Assembly: GCA_900893395.1 (NCBI GenBank)
Contig: CAAHFI011797820.1
Span: 1-35,746, forward strand
Direction of reading: 5' to 3'
DNA from: Euglena gracilis
Lineage: Eukaryota; Euglenozoa; Euglenophyceae; Euglenales; Euglenaceae
DNA length: 35,746 nucleotides
The notes beneath the pieces are model-generated. The model saw only the letters and a program-made list of their open reading frames with translations. It searched no databases and was not told the DNA's origin. The position numbers and the translations under genes were made by a program. The number at the start of each line of letters is the position of its first letter. Within the stretch, counting starts at the first letter, position 1. Positions 1 through 10,033 of this stretch are shown here, in pieces.

Positions 1-435
1 CGTCACCCCCCTTTCCTCGCCCAGGATTTGAAAGCACACACTTTGGGGATGAGCGAATGGAATTGAGAAATTGAAAGGGCCCATCAACAACGGCGGAGAA
101 GGGAAGACATGCTGACACACCTTTTTTCAAGTAATTTGCAACCCACCAGACAGCCACATGCCACCAGGCAGATGGAGGGCATTGTCAGCAGAAAAAGTCT
201 TTCTGTCAACATCCCCAAAAACCCTACTTTGTGCACTGAGTGCAAGGTCACTCCAGAGGCACCACAGCCTACCGCCCACAATTGGTCTTATTGTAACAAC
301 CACTTCCTCCCCAGCACCTGAATAGTTTCAAAAGCACCAACCAAAGCTTTCACTCAAACCCTCCTATCATTCTCCTCTATCCCCACCTTCTCACACAGCA
401 CGAGCGCATCCAAATGCATCTGCCATTTGAAAGGA
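1..435. other. No gene seen
   Basis: Mixed-composition sequence. Two overlapping short open frames run on opposite strands (about 84-321), but neither has recognisable domains, convincing codon bias or splice context. I treat this stretch as intergenic or intronic. Confidence 0.5.
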
Positions 436-1401
436 CATTTGCGCTTAAGCGCAAATGTTTTAGCTTGCGCTTAAGCGCAAACTAAAAATTTGCGCTTAAG
501 CGCGAGCTAAAACAGACGCCCCCTGAGCTTATGGGAGTCCCTCTGATGTGTTACGGTGTAACACAAAGCGGCGGGTGATGAAACGAGGGTACTCTACTAC
601 TCATTTGCGCTTTGGCGCAAATTTTTGAAATTACAAAAAATAAAACCATTTGCGCTTTGGCGCAAATTTTTTACTTTTTTGTGATTCAACATGTGGGTGA
701 CCACTGCTGCACTTGACAATGATAACAACTTTCGTGTCAACGTGTGTTTCCATTTGCGCCAAAGCGCAAGAGGTAGGTTGATGAATGAAAATTTAAAAGT
801 TATTTTGCGCCAAAAGCGCAAGTAGAAATACAATTTTTAAAATTGCAAAAGCAACATGGCTTGCGCTGAAGCGCAAATATAACTGTTTAAAACTTATCTC
901 ACAACGCAGGGAGAGAACGGCCCTGGTAGAGTACGAACACCAGAGGAGATAGAGCTCAAAAATGTAGTACAGGTGGACGGAAGCCTACTCTCAGTCACGT
1001 TGACTTAAAATTGGTCAACATTGCGCGTCGGCGCAAGAGCCACGTTGCTTTTACAATTTTAAAAATGTATTTCTACTTGCGCTTTGGCGCAATATAACTC
1101 TTAAATTTCCATTCTTCATGAGCCTACCCATTGCCTGTGGAGTAACAGCCATCAATTTTAATTTTCTATTTTTATCACTGCCGGCGGAGAGAGCAGTCCT
1201 GGAAGCATCTCATCACCAGAGCGGACGTGTTCATGCACACTGGGACCCGGGAGCGCCTGCCCGTAGACCGTGAGTTCCTAGTCGTTGCTTTCGTCCCCAG
1301 GCCCTGGGGTGCAGGGAGACACTATTTTCAGACTGTCCTGAGTGTCAGGCCACGGTGGTCGAAAGCCAAACTTTTTTTGGGATTTGCGCGTCGGCGCAAA
1401 T
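436..1401. repeat. Array of 11 short TTGCGC/GCGCAA hairpins
   Basis: Eleven copies of the inverted repeat TTGCGC-N4-GCGCAA start near 439, 465, 490, 605, 650, 754, 805, 861, 1021, 1077 and 1384. The 4-5 base loop varies (TTAA, TTTG, CAAA, CAAAA, TGAA, GTCG), while the arms are almost invariant; only the copy at 490 has a mismatched arm. Several copies extend to CATTTGCGC...GCGCAAATG. Spacing is irregular (25 to over 300 bp), so this is a dispersed cluster and not a tandem satellite. No ORF spans it convincingly. Function is unknown. Confidence 0.9.
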
Positions 1402-2582
1402 TTACAGTCACTTTCAAAGCTAAGTGCGAGTTAGGCCGCCTAAGTTCCATTCCCTCTTCCCAGCACTCCACTTCTGCTTTTATCGTATCGCCTTCATGTC
1501 GACTCGTCTGCCAATCTCATTCCGTCCAACGTTGGTGTGTGTTTGTTTTCTTTCCCGATGGGGTGTCAATTGGACAATCCGGGTTCCCTCCAGCGATCTT
1601 TTGGGGCTAAACAAACACAGTCCTTGCCCTGACTGTATACCAGTGGTTAATGGGTGTGTAATTCTTCACATATGCCACCCAGGGTGTTAGTTAAGAAAAT
1701 TTCCCCATCCCCTGAGGTCCTGCAAGCAAGCAGCCTTATCCCAACTAGCAGCCTTTTTCTAGCCCATGCCCCCCCCTCCCCCCCATGGACAAATTTTTTT
1801 ACAGATACCCGAAAGGCTGCTGGACGTTAACTGGTTTTTCATTTCGGAGGTGCAAAAATAATGGGTCAAAGATGCAAAAGATGGCAGAAAAACGGCTGGC
1901 CAGGGAAAATTGGGGTCAAAAGAAATCGAAATCGAAAATTTGGGTCAAAATAAATATCTGGGGGAAAATTGGCTAAATAGAAATTATTTTTGCATATTTT
2001 TAAGTTTATTTTATTGCATATATTTTAAGTTTCTTGTACCTGGTTCAACCGTGGGTCAGGCCCAGGTCCAGCCCGGGACCCCCAGCCGCCAGCATTTTTC
2101 CCTCCAGCCCCAATTTCTCAGTCTCTGAGCTGCAACCCCCCCTGGGGGGTCTTTGAGCAACGCCCTGGCCCTCTGTTTATGAGCATTGGCTGAAGTGACT
2201 TTACCTTTTTCTGTCACAAGGTTCCAAGCTCATGGACATTTCACAGTCAATTTTAGCTATCGTGTCATCACATTTTAGCATTTCAAATATCAACGGAAAG
2301 TGATTTCAGGAATGTTGGGTTTCTTTCGCTGAATTTTTTGTGTCGTGCGGAGTGTGGCCAGTTCTCCACTGTCCTCTTGCAGAGCCGGCAAGTTTGGGAT
2401 GCGGAGCCCAACCAGCCTTTGATCTACATTTGTTGAGCGTTTACAAATGCAGTCATGTCTGTGCGCTTTCGTGGTCACCGGGGCATCGGAGGGTGTTGGT
2501 GAAAACAGATGACTTCTGTTCAGCAGGAAGATTTTTGTTGTTTTCTTCATCCATTAACCGTGAGTGCTATGCTGGGCAATGA
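1402..2582. other. No gene seen; AT-rich spacer
   Basis: Short open frames occur on both strands (for example 1424-1690 and 2290-2550) but none shows a domain or sustained codon bias. A C6/G6 hairpin (CCCCCCTGGGGGG) lies near 2130-2150. No other structure was found. Confidence 0.45.
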
Positions 2583-2610
2583 ATCGCTGTTTTTTCAAAG
2601 AAACAGCGAT
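2583..2610. repeat. Perfect 10-bp-stem hairpin
   Basis: ATCGCTGTTT (2583-2592) pairs perfectly with AAACAGCGAT (2601-2610) around an 8-base loop. It is followed by a short direct duplication of ACCATTTAT (about 2610-2637). It has no poly-T tract or gene context that would make it a terminator. Confidence 0.75.
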
Positions 2611-2988
2611 ACCATTTATACCACCATACCATTTATTAACAATGTGTGCTAACTCCACCCCGGGGAGTTTGGGCGACAGGTTCTTGGCTCCAGACGTTCG
2701 TTCTCCGAGGACAAAAGTGGCGCCAGAGGGGTGTAAATTTTTATGGGAATGAGACCCCCAAGACCCCGTGGGCCAACCGAGCAAATCCAAAAACAAGTCT
2801 TTCCCAAGTCTTGGAACCCCAGATTGTCCCCTTGGGGGGGCAAGTGGGTGCCCCAGAGGTGGGGGGGAGGGGGCGACCCAAAATTGTGTAACCAGAAACG
2901 ACCCCCGGGCCGCCGCTGCCCCGAGGAGGTCCGGACCCCCTCCCCTCAGGTCCTTTTGACCGGACCGCGGACACCGGGTCAGTCACAG

Positions 2989-3197
2989 GCAGTGGGGCGG
3001 GGGCTGCCGCCGGGGACGGCTGCGCGGCGCTGCTGCGGGAGGCGGCACAGGACGGGCTGCTGGACGGGGCCGCGCCGCCGCCGCCGCCGGAGGACGCCGC
3101 GGCGCTGTTCTGGGTGGCGGTGGAGGGCGGCCACGCGGACACGGTGCGGGACCTGCTGGACGAGGGGCGGCCGTGGACCAGCCCCCGCCGCGGCTGA
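2989..3197 (+). CDS. Ankyrin-repeat exon (terminal-type, ends in a stop)
   Basis: This GC-rich patch is open from a CACAG acceptor-like site ending at 2988 to a TGA at 3195-3197. It begins with a Gly/Ala-rich run, then reads GDGCAALLREAAQDGLLDG, a Pro-rich linker, and DAAALFWVAVEGGHADTVRD followed by LLDEG. The ALFWVAVEGGHADTVRDLLDEG stretch fits the ankyrin helix-turn-helix pattern (A..G....V..LL..G). Ankyrin repeats are protein-binding modules; the partner is unknown. There is no ATG nearby in this frame, so it is best read as an internal or last exon. Codon third positions are nearly all G/C, unlike the flanks. I am confident of the family but not of the exon limits. Confidence 0.7.
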
Positions 3198-3641
3198 CCC
3201 CCCCCCGCCGTATTGTGTGCCGGGAGTGGAGTGGTGGGGCACTGCGGAAATGAGGCAATGGAAATGTGGGGGGCAATCTCGTTCTTCCGTTTCTTTGCTG
3301 ATTCCCCAGGGAGGCTCATTGTTCATTCGTTTTCCAATTAATTAGTTAAGGATGCAGCTTCAGCATGGACTTGCATGCAGGCCAGTGCATGTTGCTCCTC
3401 GTGCCAGTGCATGTCACTTTTTGAAGTACCCTCCTTTAGTGCTGCACAATGGCATCCGACCAGGGTTTGGATGGGGGGAACAGTCAGTCCACTCCCGCCT
3501 GACCGCCTTCCGCCTCACCCTTTCCCTCAGCTCCCAACACTCCTTTCCCCACATGTGGCGGGAGGCTGTAACGCTGGAAACAGTTGGCAATCCGGAGGCC
3601 GGCAGCCGTGGGGGATCGGATGGCCTTGTTCGTGTGCACAG
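3198..3641. other. Spacer or intron between ankyrin patches
   Basis: Lower-GC sequence between two ankyrin patches. No domain-bearing frame was found. It contains a GTGTGCACAG acceptor-like end immediately before the next coding patch. Confidence 0.4.
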
Positions 3642-3783
3642 CCGGGGCGTGGCGGGGACCAACGGCAGTGGGGCCACGGCGCTGAGCGTCGCCGCGCAGC
3701 ACGGCCACGCGGAGGTGGTGGCCAGGCTGTGGCTGTCCGTGTGGCGCAACCTTATTGGTGTTGGTCTTTGGCGTGGGCCGTGA
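3642..3783 (+). CDS. Single ankyrin-repeat exon
   Basis: Open frame reading TNGSGATALSVAAQHGHAEV followed by VARLWLSV, a near-canonical ankyrin repeat (G.TAL..AA..GH...V..L). It starts after a GTGTGCACAG acceptor-like site and runs to a TGA at 3781-3783. It has the same GC-rich codon style as the patch at 2.99 kb, about 450 bp upstream, and could be a further exon of the same gene or a separate cassette. A possible donor (GTGTGGCG, about 3738) lies near the end of the repeat. An AATAAA-like string near 3937 could be a polyadenylation signal, but this is weak. Confidence 0.65.
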
Positions 3784-4404
3784 TGCGTTGTTGCGTGGTA
3801 TGTGGCTCACGTCCCGTCGCAATGTCAGTCATTGTTTTGTTTCATCTGCTGCTCCCCCTTGTTGTTGCAGTTGAACTGCGCAACGTGGTGATTTTTTGTT
3901 TGCGGCAGCAATAACAACAAACAACAACAGCAATGAAATAAAGCGCTAAATATTGCAATATTAGCAACAAAAGCGGCACAGTGGGAAGAACAATGTCGGA
4001 AGTATGGCAGCAGGACCAGCCAGCGGTGGATAAGAGCAGCGGTGTTGCTGGCAGTGGTTAGTGGTGGAACAGATACAGGGAGGGAGAACGACAGCGACGG
4101 ATGTCACAGCAAAATTTTTAAAGAATGCAGTCTCTCTTCTCTTCTCTCTCTCTCTCTCTCTCTCTTGTCCACCTCAATCAGTCCAATGATCCCCCGTGAG
4201 TTGAATATCCCACCCCCTCCCCGTTCGAAGACACCTTTGTCCTTTGATTTTTTTAAGAAGTCTGGCCAGCTTTTTGGTGCAGCGGAGGACACCCTGTTGG
4301 TCAGAACCCCACTGTCACCCACAACCGCAGGGCTGAGGTTACGGTCGTTGGACGTGGGGGGAGGGGGGCAGTGGGCAGGTGGCCCTGAGTGCACTTGAAA
4401 ACCT
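3784..4404. other. Spacer with CT microsatellite
   Basis: AAC-rich sequence (about 3905-3935), then a (CT)n run at about 4130-4166. No domain-bearing ORF. It separates two ankyrin patches. Confidence 0.5.
4130..4166. repeat. (CT)n microsatellite
   Basis: Nearly uninterrupted CT dinucleotides. If the locus is transcribed left to right this would be a polypyrimidine tract, but no acceptor-exon pair follows closely. Confidence 0.85.
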
Positions 4405-4548
4405 GCCCGGGGACAGGGTGCGGTGCGGTGGCCCACCACAGCCTGGGGGCGTCGCTGCTGCTGGCCACCGGCGCCGACGTCCGCCACGCCGATACCGAGC
4501 ACCCCCCGCCCCACCGGGGGGATGGGCCGGAGCCCGCCGGGGGCACAC
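4405..4548 (+). CDS. Ankyrin-repeat fragment
   Basis: One frame reads CGAVAHHSLGASLLLATGAD then VRHADTEH. The string A....LGASLLLATGADVRHAD matches the second helix and following loop of one ankyrin repeat, with the usual LLL..GAD end, and the start of the next. The first helix (TPL..AA) is missing or degenerate, and the frame then enters a Pro/Gly-rich run. It is probably a truncated or partly intronised repeat in the same series as its neighbours. Boundaries are uncertain. Confidence 0.55.
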
Positions 4549-4785
4549 CACCGCGAGTGTGCCCCACTGGGGAGGGGCAGTGGAGGTGCAAAGGTCAAAA
4601 TGGCGGGTTGCTTTCCACCCACTCACCTTCCCCCTGCCACAAGGAGGTTGCCGGAACCCTGATGACATTCGACTTCGTGGAGGTGGAGATGGAGAGGAAA
4701 CCATTTCGAAGATAGGTGAGAGGATGCGAATCTGAATTGCAGGGATTTTCAGGTTTGAGAAGGAACGGGCAGGCATTCTTTTTTT

Positions 4786-4890
4786 AAGGCGAGATTTCTC
4801 AAAAAATTTTAAGGCGTTTTTTAAGGTTTTTTTAAGGGTTTTTAAGGTTTTTTGAGGAATTTTTAAATTTTTTAGGTTTTTAAGGCATTT
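4786..4890. repeat. TTTTTTAAGG irregular minisatellite, copy 1
   Basis: Repeated TTTTTAAGG/TTTTTTAAGG units of 8-11 bp, with poly-T length variation. A related tract lies at 7395-7555. The units are too irregular for telomere sequence. Confidence 0.8.
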
Positions 4891-5021
4891 TTTTCCTCAG
4901 GTAAAATCTCAGACCCCGAAGATGGCCCTATGGCTTCAGACTCCTGTTGCTTCAGAACGCCCAAGGAAGAAGCCTCGGGCGAAGCATGGGATCAGGGCGT
5001 CCATGAGGGACAGTTATTGCC

Positions 5022-5090
5022 ATTTTAGGCATTTTAGGCATTTTAGGCCATTCTAGGCATTTTAGGAATTTTGGGCCATTTTAAGCTATG
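5022..5090. repeat. ATTTTAGGC tandem tract
   Basis: Six to seven units of about 10 bp (ATTTTAGGC, ATTTTAGGCC). This is the reverse complement of the AAAATGGCCT tract at 5405-5437, so the 5.02-5.44 kb stretch is bounded by inverted tracts. Confidence 0.75.
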
Positions 5091-5399
5091 GGTTCCTGCA
5101 TATGGGTCCAAAAACGGGTCAAAAAAACCCCGGCGCCGAAAAAAAAATCCCGTCCCCGATGGACCGCCCTGACCCGTGCACCCACACCGGATAGCCTCAT
5201 GAACACTGACAAAATAATCCAACTTTTTCATTTGAGCAATACCAAACGCGTGCCCATGCAGTGTGCCGCCATAACACATTGCTCAAAACCTTGTTGCATG
5301 GGATACAGAGTGGGTCACCTCGAAACTCGAAACCATCCATTTTTTTTCATTGCAATTACTTTAAATTCTGACCCTATTCAGGACATTTGTTTGCCTGTT

Positions 5400-5470
5400 G
5401 GCCTTAAATGGCCTAAAATGGCCTCAAATGGGGAAATTTGGGGCTTGACCATAGGTGCTTGCCAAGGTTG
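5400..5470 (+). repeat. AAAATGGCC / TAGGTGCTTG dispersed repeat, copy 1
   Basis: Units of TAAATGGCC/AAAATGGCC are followed by the tail GACCATAGGTGCTTG. The same order (AAAATGGCC units, then a TAGGTGCTTG-like tail) recurs at 16.54, 23.20 and 33.54 kb, with an inverted-tail version at 15.31 kb. Confidence 0.75.
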
Positions 5471-5479
5471 ACTGCTTGT

Positions 5480-5760
5480 TTTTTTTGAAACAAAAAATGT
5501 TTTTTTTAAAACGCATTTTTTTATTTTTTTTAAAAAAACAAGTTTTTTATAAATAATTTTTTTAAAAACAAGTTTTTTTAAAATATGTGTTTTTTTTTAA
5601 AAAAAACACAACAAAAAAAAGTCTGGAAAAACTTAAAAACGTCACTTTTTGATGACAAAAAATTACTTCAGAACTTTTTCCTCAAAAAAAATGGCCATTA
5701 AACCCCCTCAAACCCGCATTTTTTCACACCTTCCAAAAAATCAACATTTTCTCAAAATTT
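5480..5760. other. Extreme A/T homopolymer region
   Basis: Alternating runs of T6-T10 and A6-A8, with repeated ACAAGTTTTTT and AAAAACAAGTTT, giving many possible fold-backs. Non-coding. Confidence 0.7.
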
Positions 5761-5879
5761 AAAAGTTGAGAGGTTTGAAGCAAAAAAAAATGCCAATGAA
5801 AATCCAACAAATTTGACAGAGGAAAAGTGTCAGTAAAATTTGACTGTGCCAAAATTTGGTCCACCTTCTTTGACCTTCG

Positions 5880-6298
5880 TTATTTTCCACCCCCCCTCCT
5901 AAAACTACCAAATCCGCGATTGCGGTTCGGATATCCACTGTGTCATTTTGCCACTGTTGTTGCAAATTCTCAATCCTACTTTGCGATATTTGAGATTTTG
6001 GTGTGAAAGCATGCAAATTCAGCAGGAATTTCTCCACAATGGCAAGGTTTCTGATCCAAACGAGAAAGTCTTTCTTCCAACTGCTGCACATAAGTGCGGG
6101 ACCAAAACTTTCACGTGCTTGGGCAAAAAAAGTGGGAAAAATTGGAGAACGCGCTGTTTCGCTGCTTGAGATGCTGTGGCCAGTGCGGGAAATTGCTCCA
6201 GTAAATTGTCCCAAATCGGGATTTTTTTGTTGTTCATGCAACTTTTGCTGCAATTGCACTTTTGAGCAATTTGTGTTGACTCCTCTAAGAATGTCTCA
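5880..6298 (-). pseudogene. Unidentified, broken-looking coding region
   Basis: The minus strand carries protein-like sequence unlike the surrounding repeats. It is rich in Gln, Leu and Ala with amphipathic helices; examples are NLLEQFPALATASQAAKQ and RIENLQQQWQNDTVDIRTA. The coding-like signal is split between two minus-strand frames, so no single frame carries the whole. An acceptor-like TTCTTAG (about 6289) and a donor-like GATTTG|GTAGTT (about 5910) could bound one exon. I do not recognise the family. The helical, Gln-rich character suggests a coiled-coil or structural segment, but this is inference only. Confidence 0.35.
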
Positions 6299-6486
6299 AG
6301 TAACAGAGTAATTCAAATCAAGAAAGATGTGGTGGCAAATTTTGCTTTTTCTGGCCGTGTGTCACAGCCTTTGGTGAACCGAGGCCAACCGAACTATGCC
6401 AGAAACCTTGGCAAACAATCCGGTTTTCATATTGCTTATTCACAACCGCTTCTGCATGACTGGCTTTATGCGGGGCTTCAGACATG
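6299..6486. other. No gene seen
   Basis: Short spacer between the broken coding region and the composite repeat to its right. No feature was found. Confidence 0.4.
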
Positions 6487-6904
6487 CCAGGCCATTTTGT
6501 ACACTTTTTCCACTGTTCGACTTTGCCATTTTCGGCCAAAAAAGTCGAAAAAAATCGAAAAAAAATTTTTTTTGCCCAAAACGATGTTTTTGGCCTCCCG
6601 GACCCGGAAAAACTGTTTTGAGCCGAAAATGAGCGTTTTTCGACCCGCCAGCGCCCGTTTTGGCCGCCAACCCATTCATTGACTTCGGGCCAAAACCGGG
6701 TCAAAAAAGTCGAAAAAAATCGAAAAACTTTTTTTGCCCAAAACGATGTTTTTTGGCCTCCCGGACCCGGAAAAACTGTTTTCGAGCCGAAAATGAGCGT
6801 TTTTCGACCGCCAGCGCCCGTTTGGCCCGCCGACCCGTTTCGGTCAAAGCCGGGTCAAACAGCCGAAAAAAATCGAAAATGAGCGTTTTTCAACCTCCTC
6901 CATG

Positions 6905-7130
6905 CCCAGGCAGGGCCGGCCGGGCCGCCGGGCCGCCGGGCCGCCGGTCCGCCGGGCCGCCGGTCCACCGGGGCCGCCGCGGCCGGGCCGCCGGTCCACG
7001 GGCCGCCGCTGCTGGCCGCCGGCCGGGCCGCGGGCCGCCGGGCCGCCGGCCGGGCTGCCGGGCCGCCGGGCCGCCGGGCCGCAACGCCGGACCGCCGGGC
7101 CGCCGGGCCGCCGGCAAGGCCGCCGGGCCG
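6905..7130. repeat. GGGCCGCC-rich tandem tract
   Basis: Dense repeats of GGGCCGCC/GGCCGGGCC, nearly pure G/C. Both strands are open in several frames purely from composition. A similar but shorter GGCCC-rich tract sits at the matching place in copy 2 (18692-18768), so it belongs to the element. Confidence 0.85.
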
Positions 7131-7161
7131 GGGTCAATGCAGGGGTGGGGGCGCGCTTATA

Positions 7162-7188
7162 AAGAGCTCAGCACTATTCAAAACCTGG
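7162..7188 (+). repeat. Element end motif, occurrence 1
   Basis: AAGAGCTCAGCACTATTC followed by AAAACCTGG. It matches, inverted, 18642-18668, with shared GC-rich sequence beside it. Diverged matches lie at 35337-35362 and 35476-35501. Confidence 0.85.
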
Positions 7189-7191
7189 TAA

Positions 7192-7352
7192 CCCTAACCC
7201 CCCCTAATTGGCCACCTGGGCCCCGTCCTTCATAGTGGCGAACCCCGAAAAACACCGGAATAAAGCATTTTCCCTTGAAATGAGTAACCCCCCCCCTAAT
7301 TGGCAACCTGGGCTCTGGCCAATTAGGGGGGGGGACAAATAGGGGGGGGGTC
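7192..7352. repeat. CCCCCTAATTGG inverted-repeat patch
   Basis: CCCCCCCTAATTGG occurs at about 7199 and about 7292 in one orientation, and CCAATTAGGGGGGGGG at about 7319-7334 in the other. The last two form a hairpin with a stem of about 15 bp and a short loop. The poly-C/poly-G ends resemble the elements at 11.4 and 13.4 kb. Confidence 0.7.
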
Positions 7353-7394
7353 ACGTTTTTGTTTGGTGCGAGAAAAAAATTCTCAGGGAAAATT

Positions 7395-7555
7395 TTTAAG
7401 GTTTTTAAGGTCATCACGGGAAGAAAAACTTCCCCGGGTGATTTTTTAAGGTTTTTTAAGGTTTTTAAGGTTTTTTAAGGTTTTTTAAGGCATTTTGGCA
7501 ATAAAAATTTAAGGTTATTAAGGTTTTTTAAGGCGCCTTAAAAAATAATAATGCC
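7395..7555. repeat. TTTTTTAAGG irregular minisatellite, copy 2
   Basis: At least nine TTTTTTAAGG-like units interrupted by CATCACGGGAAG and CATTTTGGC sequence, ending in TTAAGGCGCCTTAA, itself a palindrome. Related to 4786-4890. Confidence 0.8.
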
Positions 7556-8070
7556 TGGAACGGGCTACACTGGATTTATTCTGTTGTGTCCGCACAATCC
7601 AAATTGCCATGTTTAGTGTTGAAAGAGCAGGTTCCAACACAGAACCACTTGTCGGGAGGTGAATGTGTGCATCCCTGAGGGACGGTGCACCCTTATAAGT
7701 GGTCAGTGGGGCCACCATAAGTAAGTATCCATTGGCTCTCTGTGCAGTCCTGTGCCGTTTTTTGTCTTTCCCAAAGCCAAAATGAATTATCTCAAATACT
7801 CTAGAAAGGTTTGGTTTATTGGTGCCAAAGGTTGGTCCAACGCCCCCCCCCCCGTTTGCAAATATGCGTCTTAATATGAGGGGGGGGCATGGGAAAATTT
7901 GGGTTGATCGAAAATGTAACCTGTCAGAAACCTGTGAAAAACTGCCCTTTTTTTTGTTCTTCGGGTTTCCACCTCCCATTTCTGCATCGGTCCAGTCTGG
8001 GGACACTGGGAACCCCAGGGGGAGGGAGTGGTTGCTTGCATCCCACCTGTGGAATTCTGGTCCAACGAAT
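7556..8070. other. No gene seen
   Basis: Mixed-composition spacer. A long minus-strand frame crosses it into the GT tract but shows no domain here. Runs of C9 and G7 occur at about 7845 and 7880. Confidence 0.45.
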
Positions 8071-8392
<322 letters not shown>

Positions 8393-8400
8393 GATTGTTC

Positions 8401-8563
8401 TGGGCCGGGGGCTGGGGCCGAGGGACGCACCGCCCTGGACCGTGCCGCCCAGCACACCCACGTTGCGGTGGTGCGTCTCTTGCTGGCCGCCCTGGCCACG
8501 CCGGGACCAGAACCCCGGCCCGTCTCCGGCACCGTGTGTGATGGGTGGGCTCAGCAATCATGA
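8401..8563 (+). CDS. Single ankyrin-repeat exon beside GT tract
   Basis: The frame reads GAGAEGRTALDRAAQHTHVA then VVRLLLAALATPGPEP, a clear ankyrin repeat (G.TAL..AA......VV.LLL). The preceding 320 bp is GT microsatellite, so a normal pyrimidine tract is absent and the 5' limit is unclear; CCGAG at about 8420 is one possible acceptor. The frame closes at 8561-8563. GC-rich codon use matches the other patches. It could be an exon or a stranded fragment. Confidence 0.6.
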
Positions 8564-9055
8564 GGGAGGAGAAACAGACGGCGGGTTCATACACATTTTT
8601 TGTTTTTCTTTTATTCCAGTCCTGCAAATTTCTGGTACAATTTCTGGCTAAAATTTCTAACAAGAATTTGGTTTTTTTGTCGTTGTGGTTGGTTGGTGGT
8701 GGTGGTGTTGGAGTTGTGTTGTTGACCAAAAAATACAAGATGATCGGTTTTGTGGGCTGGAAAACAATAATTCAACAAATGCAATGAAATTCAAAACATT
8801 GGTATGTTGGGAAATAATAGAATCCAAAATTGAAAAATATATCAAAAATTGAAAAGGAAATATGTCAAAAGAAAATCCAAAATTTGCAAAAATGCTCCAC
8901 AGGATTTCATCCATACCTGGCCACTTGAACTTTGCATTCCTTTTTTTGTGGTATTTTCTTCTGCAATGGTGCATCAATGGGGACGGCGTGTGTTGTGTGG
9001 CACTGCATTTGTTTCGTCCATGATGATTGACATGGCTAATACCCTCTTGAAGGAC
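8564..9055. other. AT-rich spacer
   Basis: AT-rich, with GTTGGTGGTGGTGGTG near 8690 and A-rich sequence at 8760-8900. No domain-bearing frame. Confidence 0.45.
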
Positions 9056-9240
9056 GGGCGGCCGGAGGGGAGGGGGTGGAACGAGGCCTCAGGAAGCGGA
9101 CGGCGGTCCCGGCCTGGGCCGCCACAGCCGGGGGAGGGAGAGGGAGAGGGAGAGGGGTCGCTGTTCACTGCGGCGGAGACGGGGACACGGAGGCGGTGGT
9201 GTGGTTGTTGCAGGCGAAGGGCAGGCCGCGGCTGTGTTGG
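9056..9240 (+). pseudogene. Degenerate ankyrin repeat
   Basis: The sequence encodes ankyrin-like halves in two different plus frames. GSLFTAAETG-like sequence lies in one, and DGDTEAVVWLLQAKGRPRLC in the next. A GGGAGA-rich low-complexity stretch (about 9130-9160) precedes them. The frame change within about 30 bp of helix 1 means this copy does not encode a whole repeat as it stands, unless the assembly is wrong. It lies in line with its neighbours on the same strand. Confidence 0.5.
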
Positions 9241-9575
9241 GCAGAACGGATGGCGGGTGCCGAGGAAAGGAGTTGCAGCGTCCCCCCCTTTTGACCGTTG
9301 CCTGGGGGACACCGCCAGAGGTGCGGAGTGACCTTTGGCAGCGAAAATCTACGCGCATGGGTATTGTGCAACGCCAATGCACATCAGCCGCTTTTTTTTT
9401 AGACCAGTTGCCTTGCTCCTCTTTCTTACTCGCTTTGATTGCCTGCTGGCCAAACTGCATTGCCTTTCTTTCTGACCACTCCCCGGTTTGAAGCCAACGG
9501 AATGCAACAAATGTGTGTGTGTGGCATGCCCACTGTCCGTGGCACTCGGTGGCCTCCCAGGCCATACAGTCATTA

Positions 9576-9840
9576 GCCGACCCCCCCGGGGTGACTGGTT
9601 TTTTCCGAGTGACTGACTGGTTTTTGTGCCGGACCCTTCCCCCCGGAGGGTCGGCAAAAAAAACATTAAAGTGACCGGCGCCAAAATTTTTTGCCATTTT
9701 TTGCATGTCTTCAAATTTTTTTTTGGATTCCAGAGTGGCCAACCCCCAGGGGTTGTGACTGACTGGTTTCCCGAAAATAAGTAACCGACGGTCCTTTTGA
9801 AAAGTGGAGTGACCCCCCAGAGGTCTGTAAAAAATTGCAT
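9576..9840. repeat. GTGACTGACTGG repeat cluster with small hairpins
   Basis: GTGACTGACTGGTTT-like sequence occurs near 9585, 9610 and 9756. C/G fold-backs lie between (GACCCTTCCCCCCGGAGGGTC with 6-bp arms, about 9636; AACCCCCAGGGGTT, about 9743). It looks like nested or degraded inverted-end elements of the poly-C/poly-G type seen elsewhere here. No ORF. Confidence 0.5.
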
Positions 9841-10033
9841 GTCCCCGGCCCCGGACGCCATCCTGCACTGTCCCCCTCCCCCTCCCCCCCGTCGCCCCAA
9901 ACCCCAGGCGGGCCGGGGGGGGATGGGGCCTCCAAGCAGCTGAACCGGGGCACCTCTGTATTCCGTGGGAGGCCTCCCATTTCCTGAGGCTTACTCCGGT
10001 TTGGGAGCCCTCCAGGACAGCTCAGGGGTTGGG

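Larger units (their letters stand above)
6487..7190 (-). mobile_element. Composite repeat element, copy 1 (partial)
   Basis: This lies in the opposite orientation to copy 2 at 18.64 kb. Reading leftward from 7188 it has the 27-bp end motif (AAGAGCTCAGCACTATTC plus AAAACCTGG, 7162-7188), preceded on the plus strand by GGTGGGGGCGCGCTTAT. Next comes a 220-bp run of GGGCCGCC units (about 6905-7130), then two and a half tandem units of about 160 bp (AAAAAAGTCG anchors at 6538 and 6703, and a degenerate one near 6858). It finishes with GTACACTTTTTCCACTGTTC (about 6497-6516), which matches copy 2 at about 21.15 kb in reverse. Copy 1 stops where copy 2 continues into 215-bp units, so it looks truncated. 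No protein was recognised. It may be a non-autonomous transposon or a satellite-like unit. Confidence 0.65.

Noticed and set aside
436-1401. CRISPR-like array
   Set aside because: The repeats are 16-bp hairpins with irregular 25-350 bp spacing, no leader and no cas genes, in a eukaryote-like context.
2741-3345. Long Pro/Arg/Ser-rich frames on both strands
   Set aside because: They are shadows of the ankyrin patch at 2989-3197, which lies in another plus frame.
6660-7235. Gly/Ala/Pro/Arg-rich frames on both strands
   Set aside because: Translated GGGCCGCC repeats. All frames look alike and none has a domain.
4786-7555. TTTTAAGG tracts as interstitial telomere sequence
   Set aside because: Unit length varies from 8 to 11 bp with no fixed telomere-type phase.
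9089-9868. 259-residue minus-strand frame
   Set aside because: It overlaps a degenerate plus-strand ankyrin patch and a hairpin-rich repeat cluster. Openness follows from GC-rich composition.
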